NCBI RefSeq assembly: GCF_034262375.1
Contig: NZ_CP139558.1
Coordinates: forward strand, 4,526,001 to 4,590,000
Direction: 5' to 3'
DNA length: 64,000 nucleotides
Origin: Mucilaginibacter sabulilitoris
GTDB taxonomy: Bacteria; Bacteroidota; Bacteroidia; Sphingobacteriales; Sphingobacteriaceae
This document shows, piece by piece, positions 43,730 through 53,776 of this stretch. Both the position numbers and the translations under genes were made by a program. Each line of letters begins with the position of its first letter. The stretch's first letter is position 1. Under the pieces are notes generated by a model. That model was not told the origin of the DNA. It made no database searches and worked only from the letters and a program-made list of their open reading frames with translations.

Positions 43730-46201
43730 TTATTTAAAGTTAATGGTAATATCTTCACGATTACTGTGAACAGTTTTTATCCAAAGCAAATGAGTTGTTT
43801 TATCATAATACCAACCTGCAATATTGATTAATTTCTCCATGCTGTTTACTGCATTTACTGCCCCATTGTTTTCAGCTACCATGGATGGTTCCTTATCAGC
43901 TGTCCAATGTATCTTAGCTACGTAAGTGTGCGCCGCCGGAACAAAGCTGCCTGTGGGTTTCTTAATTTTTAATTCCCATCCTTCAGCTACATTAGTCATG
44001 TTAATGCTGGTAATGGCAATTTCACCTTGTTTATATTTCAGACTGACACCATCATCTTCATACAATTTAAACTCTGATGATTGATATGGAAACATATCCA
44101 GTGTAATTACATCTACCGGTTTTTCATCCATATATTTCATAGTTGGCTGCATTGGGATAATACTTCCACCTTTTACAAAAAGTGGTAAATAATCCGGCGG
44201 CGTTAATATATGTATATATTGCTTTCCGGTATACTCTTTACCTGTCCAGTAATCAAACCAGGTTCCTCGAGGCAAGTATATGGTGCGCGTCTGAGCACCT
44301 TTTACAGTCACCGGGCAAACCATGATATTGTCGCCAAACAAGTATTGATCGGCTATACTGTACGTATTTGGATCATCCTGATATTCCAGCACCAGCGCGC
44401 GCATAAGCGGCATTCCGGTTTGGTACTGCTTGTATGCGTTGCTATAAATATAGGGTATCAACCTGTAACGAAGATCATCGTATTTTTTAAAGTTAGCCAA
44501 CGCCTCTGCTCCGTAGTTCCAGGGTTCTTTATAGCCCGGATGATCCATGCCAAATACCATTGCCACCGGACTAAACATACCAAACTGCACCCAACGCATA
44601 TATAACTCCGGATCGGCGGCATGTTCAAAGCCGCCCATACAATGCGCCCAATATCCTACGCCCGACATTCCAATATTTAACCCGGCCTTTATAACCGGTG
44701 CAAAATATTGCCATTCGCTTGGCCAGTCGCCCGCAAAAATGAACGGGTAACGTTGTATACCAGAATAACCTTCCCTTGTTTGGTTCAAGCCACGCATACC
44801 GTTGTATTCCTGAAACTTTAAATATGGCGCTTTAGCATAGGCAATGGGAAATACATTATGCAACTGGGTTATTTCTTTACCTGTAGGACCTACTTTTTCA
44901 CTTTCATTTGCTAATGCCCCAAATGCGCTTCCTTCATCCGTTTTCAGAAATTTGGCGCCGATGGATGCCACTTTCATAACCCCGTTATTCCACCACCAGT
45001 TTGCTGCCTGCTGATCAAAAAAATTCACAAATTCGCCTGGCTTACCATTTTCAGGGTATGTAAAACCTTTAGCCTGCGCCTGATCAAGCAGGTTTAGATT
45101 TTTTGCATTATCAAACCTCGGGCGAATATGCAGACCTACCATTTTAAAGTTCATGGCATATAAACTATCGAACATGCCTTTTGGATCCTTAAATGTTTCG
45201 CGCCATTCAAACGTTGTAGCCCCTTTACCCCCGTTTTTGCCAAACAAACGCCAGGTAGAATCAAGAAACAGAATATCAACCGGGATACCCATTTCGCGCA
45301 TTTTACGCGCCAATTCTATAACATACTTATCAGAGGTTAGCTCTTCGTGACCCCATGTGCCACCGCTGTAAGTACCCATGTGTAGTCCGAAAGCAAACCG
45401 CGGCAGCAATGGCGACTTACCTGTAATTGATAGATAACTGTTTAAAATGGATGGAAACGTTGGGCCATAAATAAAATAATAATCAAGCTCACCGTCATTT
45501 GCCTTAAAACTGTATTGACCACCGGTTTTACTACCCATATCCCATTCAGTGGCTGATGAATTATGTAAGTATATACCATACCCTTTAGTGCTCATAAAAA
45601 ATGGGATGGGACTATAATTAGCCTCATTAACATTATAGGCACCTAACAAATTATTTTTGTTCTTTCCTCTGCCTACATTCAGTTTCACCAGTTTATTACG
45701 CTGATCTGTAAAATCCATACGCTCACCAAAACCAAAGAAATGCTCATCGGGCATAAGGTCTTTGGTACACATAACGGTATCACTAATATGATGCAAACCG
45801 CCATTTTGCTTACTATTGGGAACATATTCTGATGATAACATTATCCCTTTATTATCAGCCACGTTAATAATAAAAGGCGATTTAAGAACCGTAATAATTA
45901 ATGCAGAGGTTTGAATAACATATGCCGATTTTGCATCAGTCACTTTGTAATCAACCGTTGGCCAGGTATAATTTTCCTGCATCAAATGCTCGTCGGGTGC
46001 AAACTTGCGACTCCAGCTGGCCCTTATACGAAACATGACAGGCGAACAAAATTCAATTTTAACGTCGCCATTGGCATTATTAAACGACAACGTATTGCCT
46101 TGCTTTTTATATCCGGACTTATTGCTACCAATACCCGTTTGAGCAGAAGCATTCACCATACCTAATAAAACAATGGCTAAAAGCAGGGATACCTTCTTCA
46201 T
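43730..46201 (-). CDS. GH31 alpha-glycosidase
   Basis: The 823-residue protein has a signal peptide (NASAQ), an N-terminal beta-sandwich, then a TIM barrel from about 260. The barrel has IPVDILFLDSTWRLFGKNG, the nucleophile region AKFLKTDEGSAFG (D422) and PFIFAGDWPSEWQYFAP with a likely acid/base Asp. C-terminal beta domains follow (PLFVKGGSIIPMQP). It cleaves alpha-linked sugars such as alpha-xylose, alpha-glucose or alpha-galactose. The start overlaps the GH105 stop by one base. The substrate in this locus is unknown, perhaps a xylose or galactose branch. Confidence 0.92.
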   Translation of the reverse strand: MKKVSLLLAIVLLGMVNASAQTGIGSNKSGYKKQGNTLSFNNANGDVKIEFCSPVMFRIRASWSRKFAPDEHLMQENYTWPTVDYKVTDAKSAYVIQTSALIITVLKSPFIINVADNKGIMLSSEYVPNSKQNGGLHHISDTVMCTKDLMPDEHFFGFGERMDFTDQRNKLVKLNVGRGKNKNNLLGAYNVNEANYSPIPFFMSTKGYGIYLHNSSATEWDMGSKTGGQYSFKANDGELDYYFIYGPTFPSILNSYLSITGKSPLLPRFAFGLHMGTYSGGTWGHEELTSDKYVIELARKMREMGIPVDILFLDSTWRLFGKNGGKGATTFEWRETFKDPKGMFDSLYAMNFKMVGLHIRPRFDNAKNLNLLDQAQAKGFTYPENGKPGEFVNFFDQQAANWWWNNGVMKVASIGAKFLKTDEGSAFGALANESEKVGPTGKEITQLHNVFPIAYAKAPYLKFQEYNGMRGLNQTREGYSGIQRYPFIFAGDWPSEWQYFAPVIKAGLNIGMSGVGYWAHCMGGFEHAADPELYMRWVQFGMFSPVAMVFGMDHPGYKEPWNYGAEALANFKKYDDLRYRLIPYIYSNAYKQYQTGMPLMRALVLEYQDDPNTYSIADQYLFGDNIMVCPVTVKGAQTRTIYLPRGTWFDYWTGKEYTGKQYIHILTPPDYLPLFVKGGSIIPMQPTMKYMDEKPVDVITLDMFPYQSSEFKLYEDDGVSLKYKQGEIAITSINMTNVAEGWELKIKKPTGSFVPAAHTYVAKIHWTADKEPSMVAENNGAVNAVNSMEKLINIAGWYYDKTTHLLWIKTVHSNREDITINFK

Positions 46202-47346
46202 TATTTACTTAATTTATAAACCTCACTACCTGCTAACAGGAAACAGCCTAAACCATAGTCTTCAAAATCTGGTACATTATCATAGCCTACAGGCTGGCCA
46301 TCTTTTGGTTCTTTACCGGTTCCTTGTACGAAACCCAACATGCCATCCGGATGCAGGCACTCCTTCGACATGGCGTTCCATGCTTTGGTAACTATTGGCA
46401 AATAAGTTTTCTTTTTCAGGATGCCGTGATTAATACCCCATGCCATACCATAAGTAAACAGCGCTGTGCCCGACAATTCTTTACCGCCGAAATTGGTGGA
46501 ATCTTTTAAACTCACATTCCAATAACCATCAGCACGCTGCAGCGGCACAAGTGCTTCAATCATTTCTTTATAAACTGATAAGTACTCATCGCGGTGGGGC
46601 GCATTTTTAGGCATAACCTCCAACACGCGCAACATGGCTGCTACTACCCAGCCGTTACCGCGTGACCAGTAACAATCTGTGCCGTTTGGTTCTTTATAGG
46701 GAGGCACAAAATCCTTATCCCTCCACCAAAGATGATCTGCAGTGTTATACAATCCTTTGCCGCCGTGTACGCTTTTAGAATAATTATAGATGTCGAACAT
46801 CTTTTCATAATACCTGCTATCCTTATAAATTTCACCAAGCCTTGCATATACCGGCATAGCCATTTGCAGCGCGTCAATCCAGTTCCAATCATCTTTCTTT
46901 TGGCTGTTCACCATCAGGTCAATACTTTGCTTTATTTTTTCAATACGCTCGGGCTTTTTATCTATCAGGTACAAATCAATATAGGTTTGTCCGCAGCATT
47001 GATTATCAGCATTGCGGGTATCAACAGCTCCACGAGGACTCCATTGATGTTTCTCGCCCCAATCAACCGCATAATCATAATACTTTTTTTGAGGATCAAT
47101 TTTATACATGGCCATTAACCCTTCGTAATAAACGGCCCTGGTCCACAGATTACTGGTGCGGGTAATACCCTTTACAGTAACAGTAGCTCCCGGATCGGGC
47201 CATTTTTGCATAAAATAACTGTTAGCCAGAGCCATATCGGCCAACACTTTAGTTTTTGACGGTTGTTGTGCACGCACAGCGCCTATCATGCCTATAATAG
47301 CACAAGTACACAATATTGTTTTTATCTTTACAAATAGTTTATTCAT
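46201..47346 (-). CDS. GH105 unsaturated rhamnogalacturonyl hydrolase
   Basis: The 381-residue protein has a signal peptide and the (alpha/alpha)6 barrel of the YteR/GH105 group. DTRNADNQCCGQTYIDLYLI is the conserved active-site stretch, D158 in WNWIDALQMAMP matches the catalytic Asp region (WxDTL in YteR), and YWSRGNGWVVAAML is a further hallmark. It hydrates the double bond of unsaturated galacturonic or glucuronic acid at the end of lyase products and so frees rhamnose. It works after lyase action in this pectin locus. Confidence 0.93.
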   Translation of the reverse strand: MNKLFVKIKTILCTCAIIGMIGAVRAQQPSKTKVLADMALANSYFMQKWPDPGATVTVKGITRTSNLWTRAVYYEGLMAMYKIDPQKKYYDYAVDWGEKHQWSPRGAVDTRNADNQCCGQTYIDLYLIDKKPERIEKIKQSIDLMVNSQKKDDWNWIDALQMAMPVYARLGEIYKDSRYYEKMFDIYNYSKSVHGGKGLYNTADHLWWRDKDFVPPYKEPNGTDCYWSRGNGWVVAAMLRVLEVMPKNAPHRDEYLSVYKEMIEALVPLQRADGYWNVSLKDSTNFGGKELSGTALFTYGMAWGINHGILKKKTYLPIVTKAWNAMSKECLHPDGMLGFVQGTGKEPKDGQPVGYDNVPDFEDYGLGCFLLAGSEVYKLSK

Positions 47347-47391
47347 TTTGTAGATTTTATTTTATCAGATTTAGAAAACACTATAGTCATA

Positions 47392-49533
47392 TTAAGGCAT
47401 TTTTTTAAGCCCTTCCCACGTCACCTTCCACTTACCATTTTTAGGAAAACCCGGATTGATGGCAGTTGAGCCATCCCAGCCCGCACACATCATAGCTACA
47501 GCGGCCAGTAAACCACCATTACCCGGCAGGTACATACGTAAACGTCCGTCCTGGTAATTATGCCCATTTGGTAAGTATGTATTGGTTTTTATTGACATAA
47601 ATAAAGCATCGATAGCTTTTTCGGGCATATTTAAACGAGTTGCAGTCATCGCAGTCATCGGAAAATCCCAACCCCATGTATCTTTCCAATCCCAAACATC
47701 CCAAACCAGGCTAAAGGTTTTTTTCATTACCGCAGTGTCCAGTTTATTATTATAAGGCAACATGCCATAGGCGGCTAATACCGCGGGATGATCCGTTTTT
47801 AGTTTAGGATTTGTATAAGCATCGGGCGAACTTTCGGCAGCCAGATAAACGCCATCTTTTTGGGGCAAGGTTGCCAATTTTTTCAGGATAAGAGCATATT
47901 TCTTATTGGGCTGCATATCCAAGCGTTTGCGCCATTGCTGAGCCACATTTAAAGCCCAGCGCCAATATTGCAGTTCGTAAGTTGGGTTATATGTCTCTTC
48001 GGGATTGTAGCGCTCCTGCGCCAGGATAATACCCTTCCCCAGATTATACCGATCATGCTCCTTGTCATAGGTAGGAAATGAGGCCAGGAAATCTGCGTCG
48101 GCCAGCACAAGGTCTTTATATTTATTCAGTGTTTGTTTATTCGGATGGGCGCGGTAATCCAGTTCGGCAAAATAAATAAAGTGAGGCTGCTGCCAGATCA
48201 GGAATGCCCCTACTGAAGATGGGCTTTCATTCCCATCTGGATCGGTCATTTTTTGCCAGCGTACCCCATCATATCCTTGTCTTTTGGCAATTGCGCGGGC
48301 ATTTGCCTTTACGTGATGGTACCATTCCATACTGTTTTCAAGCAATTGCTCCCTTCCCCATAGTGCAAAGTGGATACCATGCCACCAGTGCATTTCGAGG
48401 TGGGGTTTACCATACCAGCTGTTATAGGTTAAACCTGTTTCTTGCGGGGGCTGATGACCCGAGCATTGTATTTTGGTAAGATATTGAGATAACACCACCC
48501 GGCGTTCCAATTCATTTGCCCGCGGATCTGTACTGCCGCTAAAATCAACTGCCCCTCCGCTTTGCCAAAAGGCTTTCCATTGTTGTATGCTATTTGCTTG
48601 CGTTTGAACAAAATTAGGTAAGGCTTTGGTTGTTGTCTTCGGGGTGAACAAACAGGTAAATGCCAGAACATCTGTTTTGTCTTCTGATGATAATACAAAC
48701 TGATGAGCAGCTGTGTTTTTAACCGATGCAATGCCATCCCAAGCAAGGCGCACAAAATAACGGTTAGTATCTAAGCGATGAATAATAGTAGCCTGCCTGT
48801 CACCAGATGCAACAATAGCAGAATAATGTTTTTGAGGATTTTTCCAATTGTCACCATAATCTGCAAACTGATTAGTGGGAAAAGGGAAACGCAATCTTAC
48901 TTTGAGCCTGCGCTGAGCTAATAACGAGGATTGTACTTTTACAGCTATTAAATCCTGATCCTGATGCGCGTAGGTTTGAACTTTTATAACCTCGCCATCA
49001 AAAATAAAAGAGCTGTTAATAGCCCCTGTCCACAGATTAAGTTCCTGGCGAACGTTTTGTATATCACTTATTTGAGCTTCTGTTCCGTCTTTATGTAGTA
49101 ATATAAAGCCCAGGTTACCTAATTGCAGGCGATGCACATTTTCTCGAAACCAGTTAGCCGCATCTTTATTACGCCCAGCCTGGTTCCATTGCACTGAGTA
49201 GGTTACTTTGCGGCCATTAAATGTGTAGTTTTTTAACGTTTCATCAAATTTATAGCCTGCAGTATCGTTAAAACTGTGCCAGCCCCACTCCGATTGTGTG
49301 CCCAAAGGAATGCCTTTGTCGTAATGCTCTGGAAAAGTTTGCAGCCCCGTAGCGTCAACCGTAAAAGCAAAACGACCATTACCAACAGATAGGGAAGATA
49401 AGGTATCCGTACTCGTATTAATTACATTATGACGCTGCACCAATGCCTTGCGGTCTATTTTATTTTGTGCCTTTCCAATAACCGGCCAAACACACATAAA
49501 AAATACAAAATATACTGGCAGTAGTTTTTTCAT
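47392..49533 (-). CDS. Putative six-hairpin glycosidase, family uncertain
   Basis: The 713-residue protein has a signal peptide and an N-terminal beta-sandwich (LSSLSVGNGRFAFTVDATGL) followed by a helical part with EMHWWHGIHFALWGREQLLE and WDWKDTWGWDFPMTAMTATR. This plan resembles clan GH-L / GH65-like (alpha/alpha)6 glycosidases. I cannot assign a family. It lies between GH105 and the GH43-like gene in the pectin operon, so it probably cuts a side chain or the unsaturated product. No catalytic Glu/Asp pair can be named safely. Confidence 0.6.
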   Translation of the reverse strand: MKKLLPVYFVFFMCVWPVIGKAQNKIDRKALVQRHNVINTSTDTLSSLSVGNGRFAFTVDATGLQTFPEHYDKGIPLGTQSEWGWHSFNDTAGYKFDETLKNYTFNGRKVTYSVQWNQAGRNKDAANWFRENVHRLQLGNLGFILLHKDGTEAQISDIQNVRQELNLWTGAINSSFIFDGEVIKVQTYAHQDQDLIAVKVQSSLLAQRRLKVRLRFPFPTNQFADYGDNWKNPQKHYSAIVASGDRQATIIHRLDTNRYFVRLAWDGIASVKNTAAHQFVLSSEDKTDVLAFTCLFTPKTTTKALPNFVQTQANSIQQWKAFWQSGGAVDFSGSTDPRANELERRVVLSQYLTKIQCSGHQPPQETGLTYNSWYGKPHLEMHWWHGIHFALWGREQLLENSMEWYHHVKANARAIAKRQGYDGVRWQKMTDPDGNESPSSVGAFLIWQQPHFIYFAELDYRAHPNKQTLNKYKDLVLADADFLASFPTYDKEHDRYNLGKGIILAQERYNPEETYNPTYELQYWRWALNVAQQWRKRLDMQPNKKYALILKKLATLPQKDGVYLAAESSPDAYTNPKLKTDHPAVLAAYGMLPYNNKLDTAVMKKTFSLVWDVWDWKDTWGWDFPMTAMTATRLNMPEKAIDALFMSIKTNTYLPNGHNYQDGRLRMYLPGNGGLLAAVAMMCAGWDGSTAINPGFPKNGKWKVTWEGLKKMP

Positions 49534-49542
49534 GTTCCGGTA

Positions 49543-50613
49543 TTATGATTCTATTTTAAAAATAAAGGGTGAAGCTGTCATATATTTGCCTCCCTGCGAA
49601 GTAGTAAACATATAGGTTGGCTTCCCATCTTGAAATAATAACTGCGGTCTTTCAAACCGTCCGTATTTGTTCAGGTATTTTGGCGGGGGAGGCTGATTAA
49701 TATGGTAATATTCTGCATTGAAATAACCAATTTCAGGCTCGCTCCATTTTTTGCCAGTTTTTGATTCCATGTACAGGCCGTATTGATGATTAAACACACC
49801 CATATCCCGGGCCAGCATTTTAAAACGACCTTTATCAAGCCAAACAAAAGCATCTTCCAGTTGGGCATTGTTTCCCCTGCCCGAAAAATCGATAACCGGG
49901 TTTCCGTCATACTTGATATAAGGGCCTTCCAATTTATCGGAAATAGCTAAACCATATTTGCGGTTACCCTTTACCAGTGGATCTGTTGATGTTTCATACT
50001 CTCTGGTATTCCATGATTTATAAAACAGCCAGTATTGACCGTTTGGATGCTTAATAAATGCAGGATTGGTAGTACAATGATCGTCCCACGCTCCGGATGG
50101 ACCGGGGAGTAGTAACGGTTCATCCGCGCGAGCCCAGGGGCCATCAAGTGAATCTGCAGTGGCCAGTCCAATACGTTTAGTATTAGTTTTACCATTAGAA
50201 TTACCCATAAAAAACAAGCAATATTTACCGTCTACCTTTTTTATTGACGGATTATGACAGGTTGTTGCGTCCCAATAACCGGGGCCACGCGGAGCAAGGA
50301 TAGTATCTTTAAATTTAAATTCGCTTTCGGGCGTGTCCGCTATAGCATGGCATATTTCGGATCCATTGATCCATCCACCCATTTTTTTTGAAGCAACCCA
50401 CCTTGAAAAAAACACATGGACACGGCCATCGGGGCCCTCTATCGGGCTATTGCACCACACATAATAACCTTCCATTTCCAGTGCGCGGCCAACCGGTTTT
50501 AGTTTTTTTGCAAAAGCAGAAACATGATCTTTTGAATTACCAAATGTTAAATCAGGAAATAATGCTATTGCCGAGGCTATACTTAATTGCCCAATAAAAT
50601 TTCTTCTTTTCAT
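49543..50613 (-). CDS. GH43-like five-bladed propeller protein with Tat-like signal
   Basis: The 356-residue protein starts MKRRNFIGQLSIASAIALFP, a twin-arginine-type signal, unlike the Sec signals of its neighbours. The body shows repeated blades of the GH43/GH32/GH117 type: GPDGRVHVFFSRW, GYWDATTCHNPSIKKVDGKY, WDDHCTTNPAFIKHPNGQYW, NNAQLEDAFVWLDKGRFKML and GRFERPQLLFQDGKPTY. Acidic residues at blade tops suggest an enzyme. I would not assign a family. It should act on pectin-derived oligosaccharides in the periplasm. Confidence 0.6.
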   Translation of the reverse strand: MKRRNFIGQLSIASAIALFPDLTFGNSKDHVSAFAKKLKPVGRALEMEGYYVWCNSPIEGPDGRVHVFFSRWVASKKMGGWINGSEICHAIADTPESEFKFKDTILAPRGPGYWDATTCHNPSIKKVDGKYCLFFMGNSNGKTNTKRIGLATADSLDGPWARADEPLLLPGPSGAWDDHCTTNPAFIKHPNGQYWLFYKSWNTREYETSTDPLVKGNRKYGLAISDKLEGPYIKYDGNPVIDFSGRGNNAQLEDAFVWLDKGRFKMLARDMGVFNHQYGLYMESKTGKKWSEPEIGYFNAEYYHINQPPPPKYLNKYGRFERPQLLFQDGKPTYMFTTSQGGKYMTASPFIFKIES

Positions 50614-50646
50614 TATTTAAACATCTTTGCTTATTGAACGAACCCT

Positions 50647-51453
50647 TTACTTTAGATATTTATTCAGCCCTAAGAGATTAAATGATCTGATACCCTGAAT
50701 AACAAATCTGGCGTTTAACTGTGCACCCAGTTCAAGTGTATGGGTAGCATCGGTACCAAAGTAGGTTGATTTTACTTTTGCTTCGCCTTCAGCGTCATAA
50801 TCATCTACTATCATTTTGTTTAGGTCGATGAAAAAGATTCCGGTTTGTGCTCCTATTTCACAGGCCCATTGCCCATAGCTGTTTTCATTGTTACGCCCTG
50901 CAGATTTGCCATCTTTCCAGGTATTACGCGGTATTGGTGAGCAGATAATAGGTGTTGCTCCTTTAGCTTTAATATCCGTAATATATTTCTTCATATACCA
51001 CCCATATGTATGCACCACTTCCTTCATTTTCCTAATTGGGTTATATATTTCTTGTTGGTCGTCGCCAATGCCTTTAATAGTTCCGCGGGCACGGACCGTA
51101 TCATCCAGCGCGCCACTATCGTTATGCCCAAACTGCATAATCACAAAATCGCCAGGTTTTATTTTCGTAAGGACTTTGTCCCACAAACCCATGGTTTGGA
51201 AAGTTCGGCTACTCGTACCTCCAAGTGCGTCATTCTCAACCGCAATCTTTGTAGTATCAAAGTACCCAGCAATATAGTTTCCCCATCCCCATAAACCGCC
51301 ATCACCCTTGCCCTTACCGTTCTTTACCGTCGAATCGCCGATAAGATAAAAAGTTGGTTTATCAGCCGGCTTTATCAACATAAAAGAAGATAACAGCATA
51401 ACCAGTATGAGCAGCAAACTTAAACCCGCATTTGTACGCGTAATAATTTTCAT
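50647..51453 (-). CDS. CE12-type rhamnogalacturonan acetylesterase (SGNH hydrolase)
   Basis: The 268-residue protein has a signal anchor (about 11-28) and the SGNH blocks: FYLIGDSTVKNGKG (nucleophile S41), YGFGH-type block as IMQFGHNDSGALDD, and the C-terminal D-x-x-H as FGTDATHTLELGAQ. It removes acetyl groups from galacturonic acid of rhamnogalacturonan I. It is one of three CE12-like genes in the locus and directly follows a paralog (51460) after 6 bp. Confidence 0.9.
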   Translation of the reverse strand: MKIITRTNAGLSLLLILVMLLSSFMLIKPADKPTFYLIGDSTVKNGKGKGDGGLWGWGNYIAGYFDTTKIAVENDALGGTSSRTFQTMGLWDKVLTKIKPGDFVIMQFGHNDSGALDDTVRARGTIKGIGDDQQEIYNPIRKMKEVVHTYGWYMKKYITDIKAKGATPIICSPIPRNTWKDGKSAGRNNENSYGQWACEIGAQTGIFFIDLNKMIVDDYDAEGEAKVKSTYFGTDATHTLELGAQLNARFVIQGIRSFNLLGLNKYLK

Positions 51454-51459
51454 AACAGC

Positions 51460-52233
51460 TTAGTAATTCGTTTTAAGATATTTACTCAAAGGGTTCTTAG
51501 GATCAGCTTTAATACCATCAACTACCGATTCGGCATTTACGGTAGCGCCCACTTTATTAGTATGGGTATGATCTCCGGGGAAAAACTTTTTGACCGAATC
51601 TGCTCCCCACTTATCATACTTGTCGGCCGTAATGCGGTTCATATCAATAAAAATGGCGCCCTCTTGCTGCGCTACTTCCTGAGCCCATTTGCCATAATCA
51701 TTATTGGCACGGATAACTTTGCCATCCCGAAATTCATTTCGCGGGATCATGGATAATACTATCGGGATAGCCCCTTTAGCTTTTGTATCCCTGATAAATT
51801 TGCGAAAATACCAGCCATAGGTATGCACCGTTTCTTTAGTGCCATTGGGCCAGGTTAGCTCTACAGTTTCATTACCCGTACCTTTTAATACACCCCGGTA
51901 CCCTGCTTTTGTAGTATCGGGCTTACTACCTTCATTATGTCCAAACACCATCATTACATAATCACCTGGTTTTAGAACGGAATCAACCTTGTTCCAGCGG
52001 CCTTCTTTTATAAAAGTACGCGTGCTGCGACCTGCCATGGCGTGATTTTCAATATTGACTTTTGAAAGATCGAAATAGTATGGGATAGTACTACCCCAAC
52101 CCCATGTTTCTTTATCGTTATTATGTGTTGTGGAATCACCAATCAGGTAAATTGTGGGCTTTTGTTGTTTAATAAAAGCCAAACCTGCGAAGGTTATTGC
52201 AAATAGAGCTATAACTCGTTTCAATGCTTTCAT
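51460..52233 (-). CDS. CE12-type rhamnogalacturonan acetylesterase (SGNH hydrolase)
   Basis: The 257-residue protein has a signal peptide and the SGNH blocks: IYLIGDSTTHNNDKETWGWG (S34), MMVFGHNEGSKP and FFPGDHTHTNKVGAT (Asp-His). The block-III Asn sits in HNEG instead of HNDS. It is a tandem paralog of the 50647 gene; the two probably remove acetyls at different positions. It follows an eroded gene tail at 52235-52339. Confidence 0.9.
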   Translation of the reverse strand: MKALKRVIALFAITFAGLAFIKQQKPTIYLIGDSTTHNNDKETWGWGSTIPYYFDLSKVNIENHAMAGRSTRTFIKEGRWNKVDSVLKPGDYVMMVFGHNEGSKPDTTKAGYRGVLKGTGNETVELTWPNGTKETVHTYGWYFRKFIRDTKAKGAIPIVLSMIPRNEFRDGKVIRANNDYGKWAQEVAQQEGAIFIDMNRITADKYDKWGADSVKKFFPGDHTHTNKVGATVNAESVVDGIKADPKNPLSKYLKTNY

Positions 52234-52234
52234 C

Positions 52235-52339
52235 TTATTTTTTTAAGTTTTTAAATGCTGTCGGTCCATTTGTTTTAAGGGTTATATTATCACCTTTCAA
52301 ATTTTGGGTCATGGAGTCTGGAAAATGAATTGCATCTGC
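52235..52339 (-). pseudogene. Orphan C-terminal gene tail between GH28 and CE12
   Basis: After the GH28 stop and two more stops, the same frame stays open for 34 codons and ends at TAA 52237-52235, just before the CE12 start. It reads ADAIHFPDSMTQNLKGDNIT and ends with KTNGPTAFKNLKK, which looks like the end of a secreted carbohydrate-active protein. There is no start codon in a sensible place. It is most simply the remnant of a gene whose 5' part was deleted. It has no family I can name. Confidence 0.5.
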
Positions 52340-52348
52340 CTATAGTTA

Positions 52349-53758
52349 TTATTGGCCAACCCCGGCCTCATTTAAATTAAGTTTAGTATTGTCCTGACTG
52401 GTGATCTGCGAATTTTTCCACTTCCAGCCCTGTGCAAATTGTACATCACCTGCTGTGACCGCCTCAATATTAACCTGGTTAAAATGGAAATTCTGCAGGG
52501 TTGATTCCTTAAGCCCAATGGCATTAATGGCTTTCTTGGCACCTGTAACTTTGATATTTGAAATATAAACATCCTTAAAATGCGGTATCCCTTTTTCAAC
52601 TGGCTCCACTTTGTGCAATATCTTTTTCCAATGATCGGGCAGTGTTGCCTCATTATAGCCATCAGGCAGTTTGGAATAGCTATAGCTTGGGTTCCAATTC
52701 ATGGTAATTTGAAAAGCCGTACCCACGCCATTCATGGTTATATTAGTAAAATGAATGTCCTCCACTGTACCTCCCCGGGTAATAGCCGATTTAATATTTA
52801 GCCCGTTACTGGTACCATTGCCTGTTAAATCTGTTGCGAGCACGTGCCTGATACCGCCAGATGTTTCACTGCCGCAGGTAAGTAACCCGGCACCGGCTCT
52901 TGATATGCATTTGCGTATTACTATATATTCGGTGGGTTTATTCACCCTTAAACCGTCCCAATCGCGGCCGGCCTTAAGACAAAAATCGTCGTCATTGCAA
53001 TCAATATCACAGTTTTGTACAAGTATCCAGCTTGATGAATCTATATCAATACCATCGGTTGATGGGCCATGTCCGTCAACGTTATTTCGGATAGTAATAC
53101 CATCAACGGTAACTTGTTTGGAATAAAGCAGCTGCACAGTCCAGAAACCAGCCTGTTGCAGCGTAATGTTTTTAATGGTAACATCTACAGAATTAGAAAC
53201 CAGCAGTGTGCGGGGACGCTTAGCATCATAATCAACAATCCAGCGCAATCCTTTAGGATCATATTCAGAACGCATTTTGCGGTAAATATCCCAGAATGGT
53301 TTGCCCTGAGCGTTTACCAATCCTTTTCCAGTAATTGCCACATTAGTTTGCCTGTCTATATTGATTAAAGCGGCAGGCCATTTCATCTCAATACCGGCTA
53401 CACGGGTATCAATTTCCGGGTAATCTTTTATGTTTTGACTGCCGAGCAACTCGACTCCCTGATCAATACTAAGGCAAACATTCTTTTTAAGAAAAATTGA
53501 TCCTGTTAAATATCTACCGGGTTTAAATGAAACAATACCGCCACCTTTTGCCGAACATTGGTCGATAGTTTTTTGTATGGCAATTGTGTTTAGCGTGTTG
53601 CCATCATTAGTCGCTCCATTATCATTTACATACCATACAGTTGTCTTTGATGGATACTGTTTTGCTCCAACTTTTTGTACCCAATGGAGTCTGGTTTGTG
53701 CATTTACGGTATATGCAGCAATAAAGAGTAAAAAAAAAGAATAGCGTAATAATTTCAT
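52349..53758 (-). CDS. GH28 polygalacturonase or rhamnogalacturonan hydrolase
   Basis: The 469-residue protein has a signal peptide (ending VNAQ) and a right-handed beta-helix. The GH28 catalytic motifs are STDGIDIDSS (D235, D238), NDDDFCLKAG (D256-D258) and GSETSGGIRHV in place of the usual GHG. It hydrolyses alpha-linked galacturonic acid from the pectin backbone by inversion. The pattern GSETSGG is common in Bacteroidota GH28s that act on rhamnogalacturonan or exo-type substrates. It is the first enzyme gene after SusD. Confidence 0.92.
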   Translation of the reverse strand: MKLLRYSFFLLFIAAYTVNAQTRLHWVQKVGAKQYPSKTTVWYVNDNGATNDGNTLNTIAIQKTIDQCSAKGGGIVSFKPGRYLTGSIFLKKNVCLSIDQGVELLGSQNIKDYPEIDTRVAGIEMKWPAALINIDRQTNVAITGKGLVNAQGKPFWDIYRKMRSEYDPKGLRWIVDYDAKRPRTLLVSNSVDVTIKNITLQQAGFWTVQLLYSKQVTVDGITIRNNVDGHGPSTDGIDIDSSSWILVQNCDIDCNDDDFCLKAGRDWDGLRVNKPTEYIVIRKCISRAGAGLLTCGSETSGGIRHVLATDLTGNGTSNGLNIKSAITRGGTVEDIHFTNITMNGVGTAFQITMNWNPSYSYSKLPDGYNEATLPDHWKKILHKVEPVEKGIPHFKDVYISNIKVTGAKKAINAIGLKESTLQNFHFNQVNIEAVTAGDVQFAQGWKWKNSQITSQDNTKLNLNEAGVGQ

Positions 53759-53776
53759 AGATAGATTGTGCTTAAT

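Noticed and set aside
44210..44605. 131-codon open frame antisense to GH31
   Set aside because: It lies wholly within a well-supported GH31 gene and has no family features.
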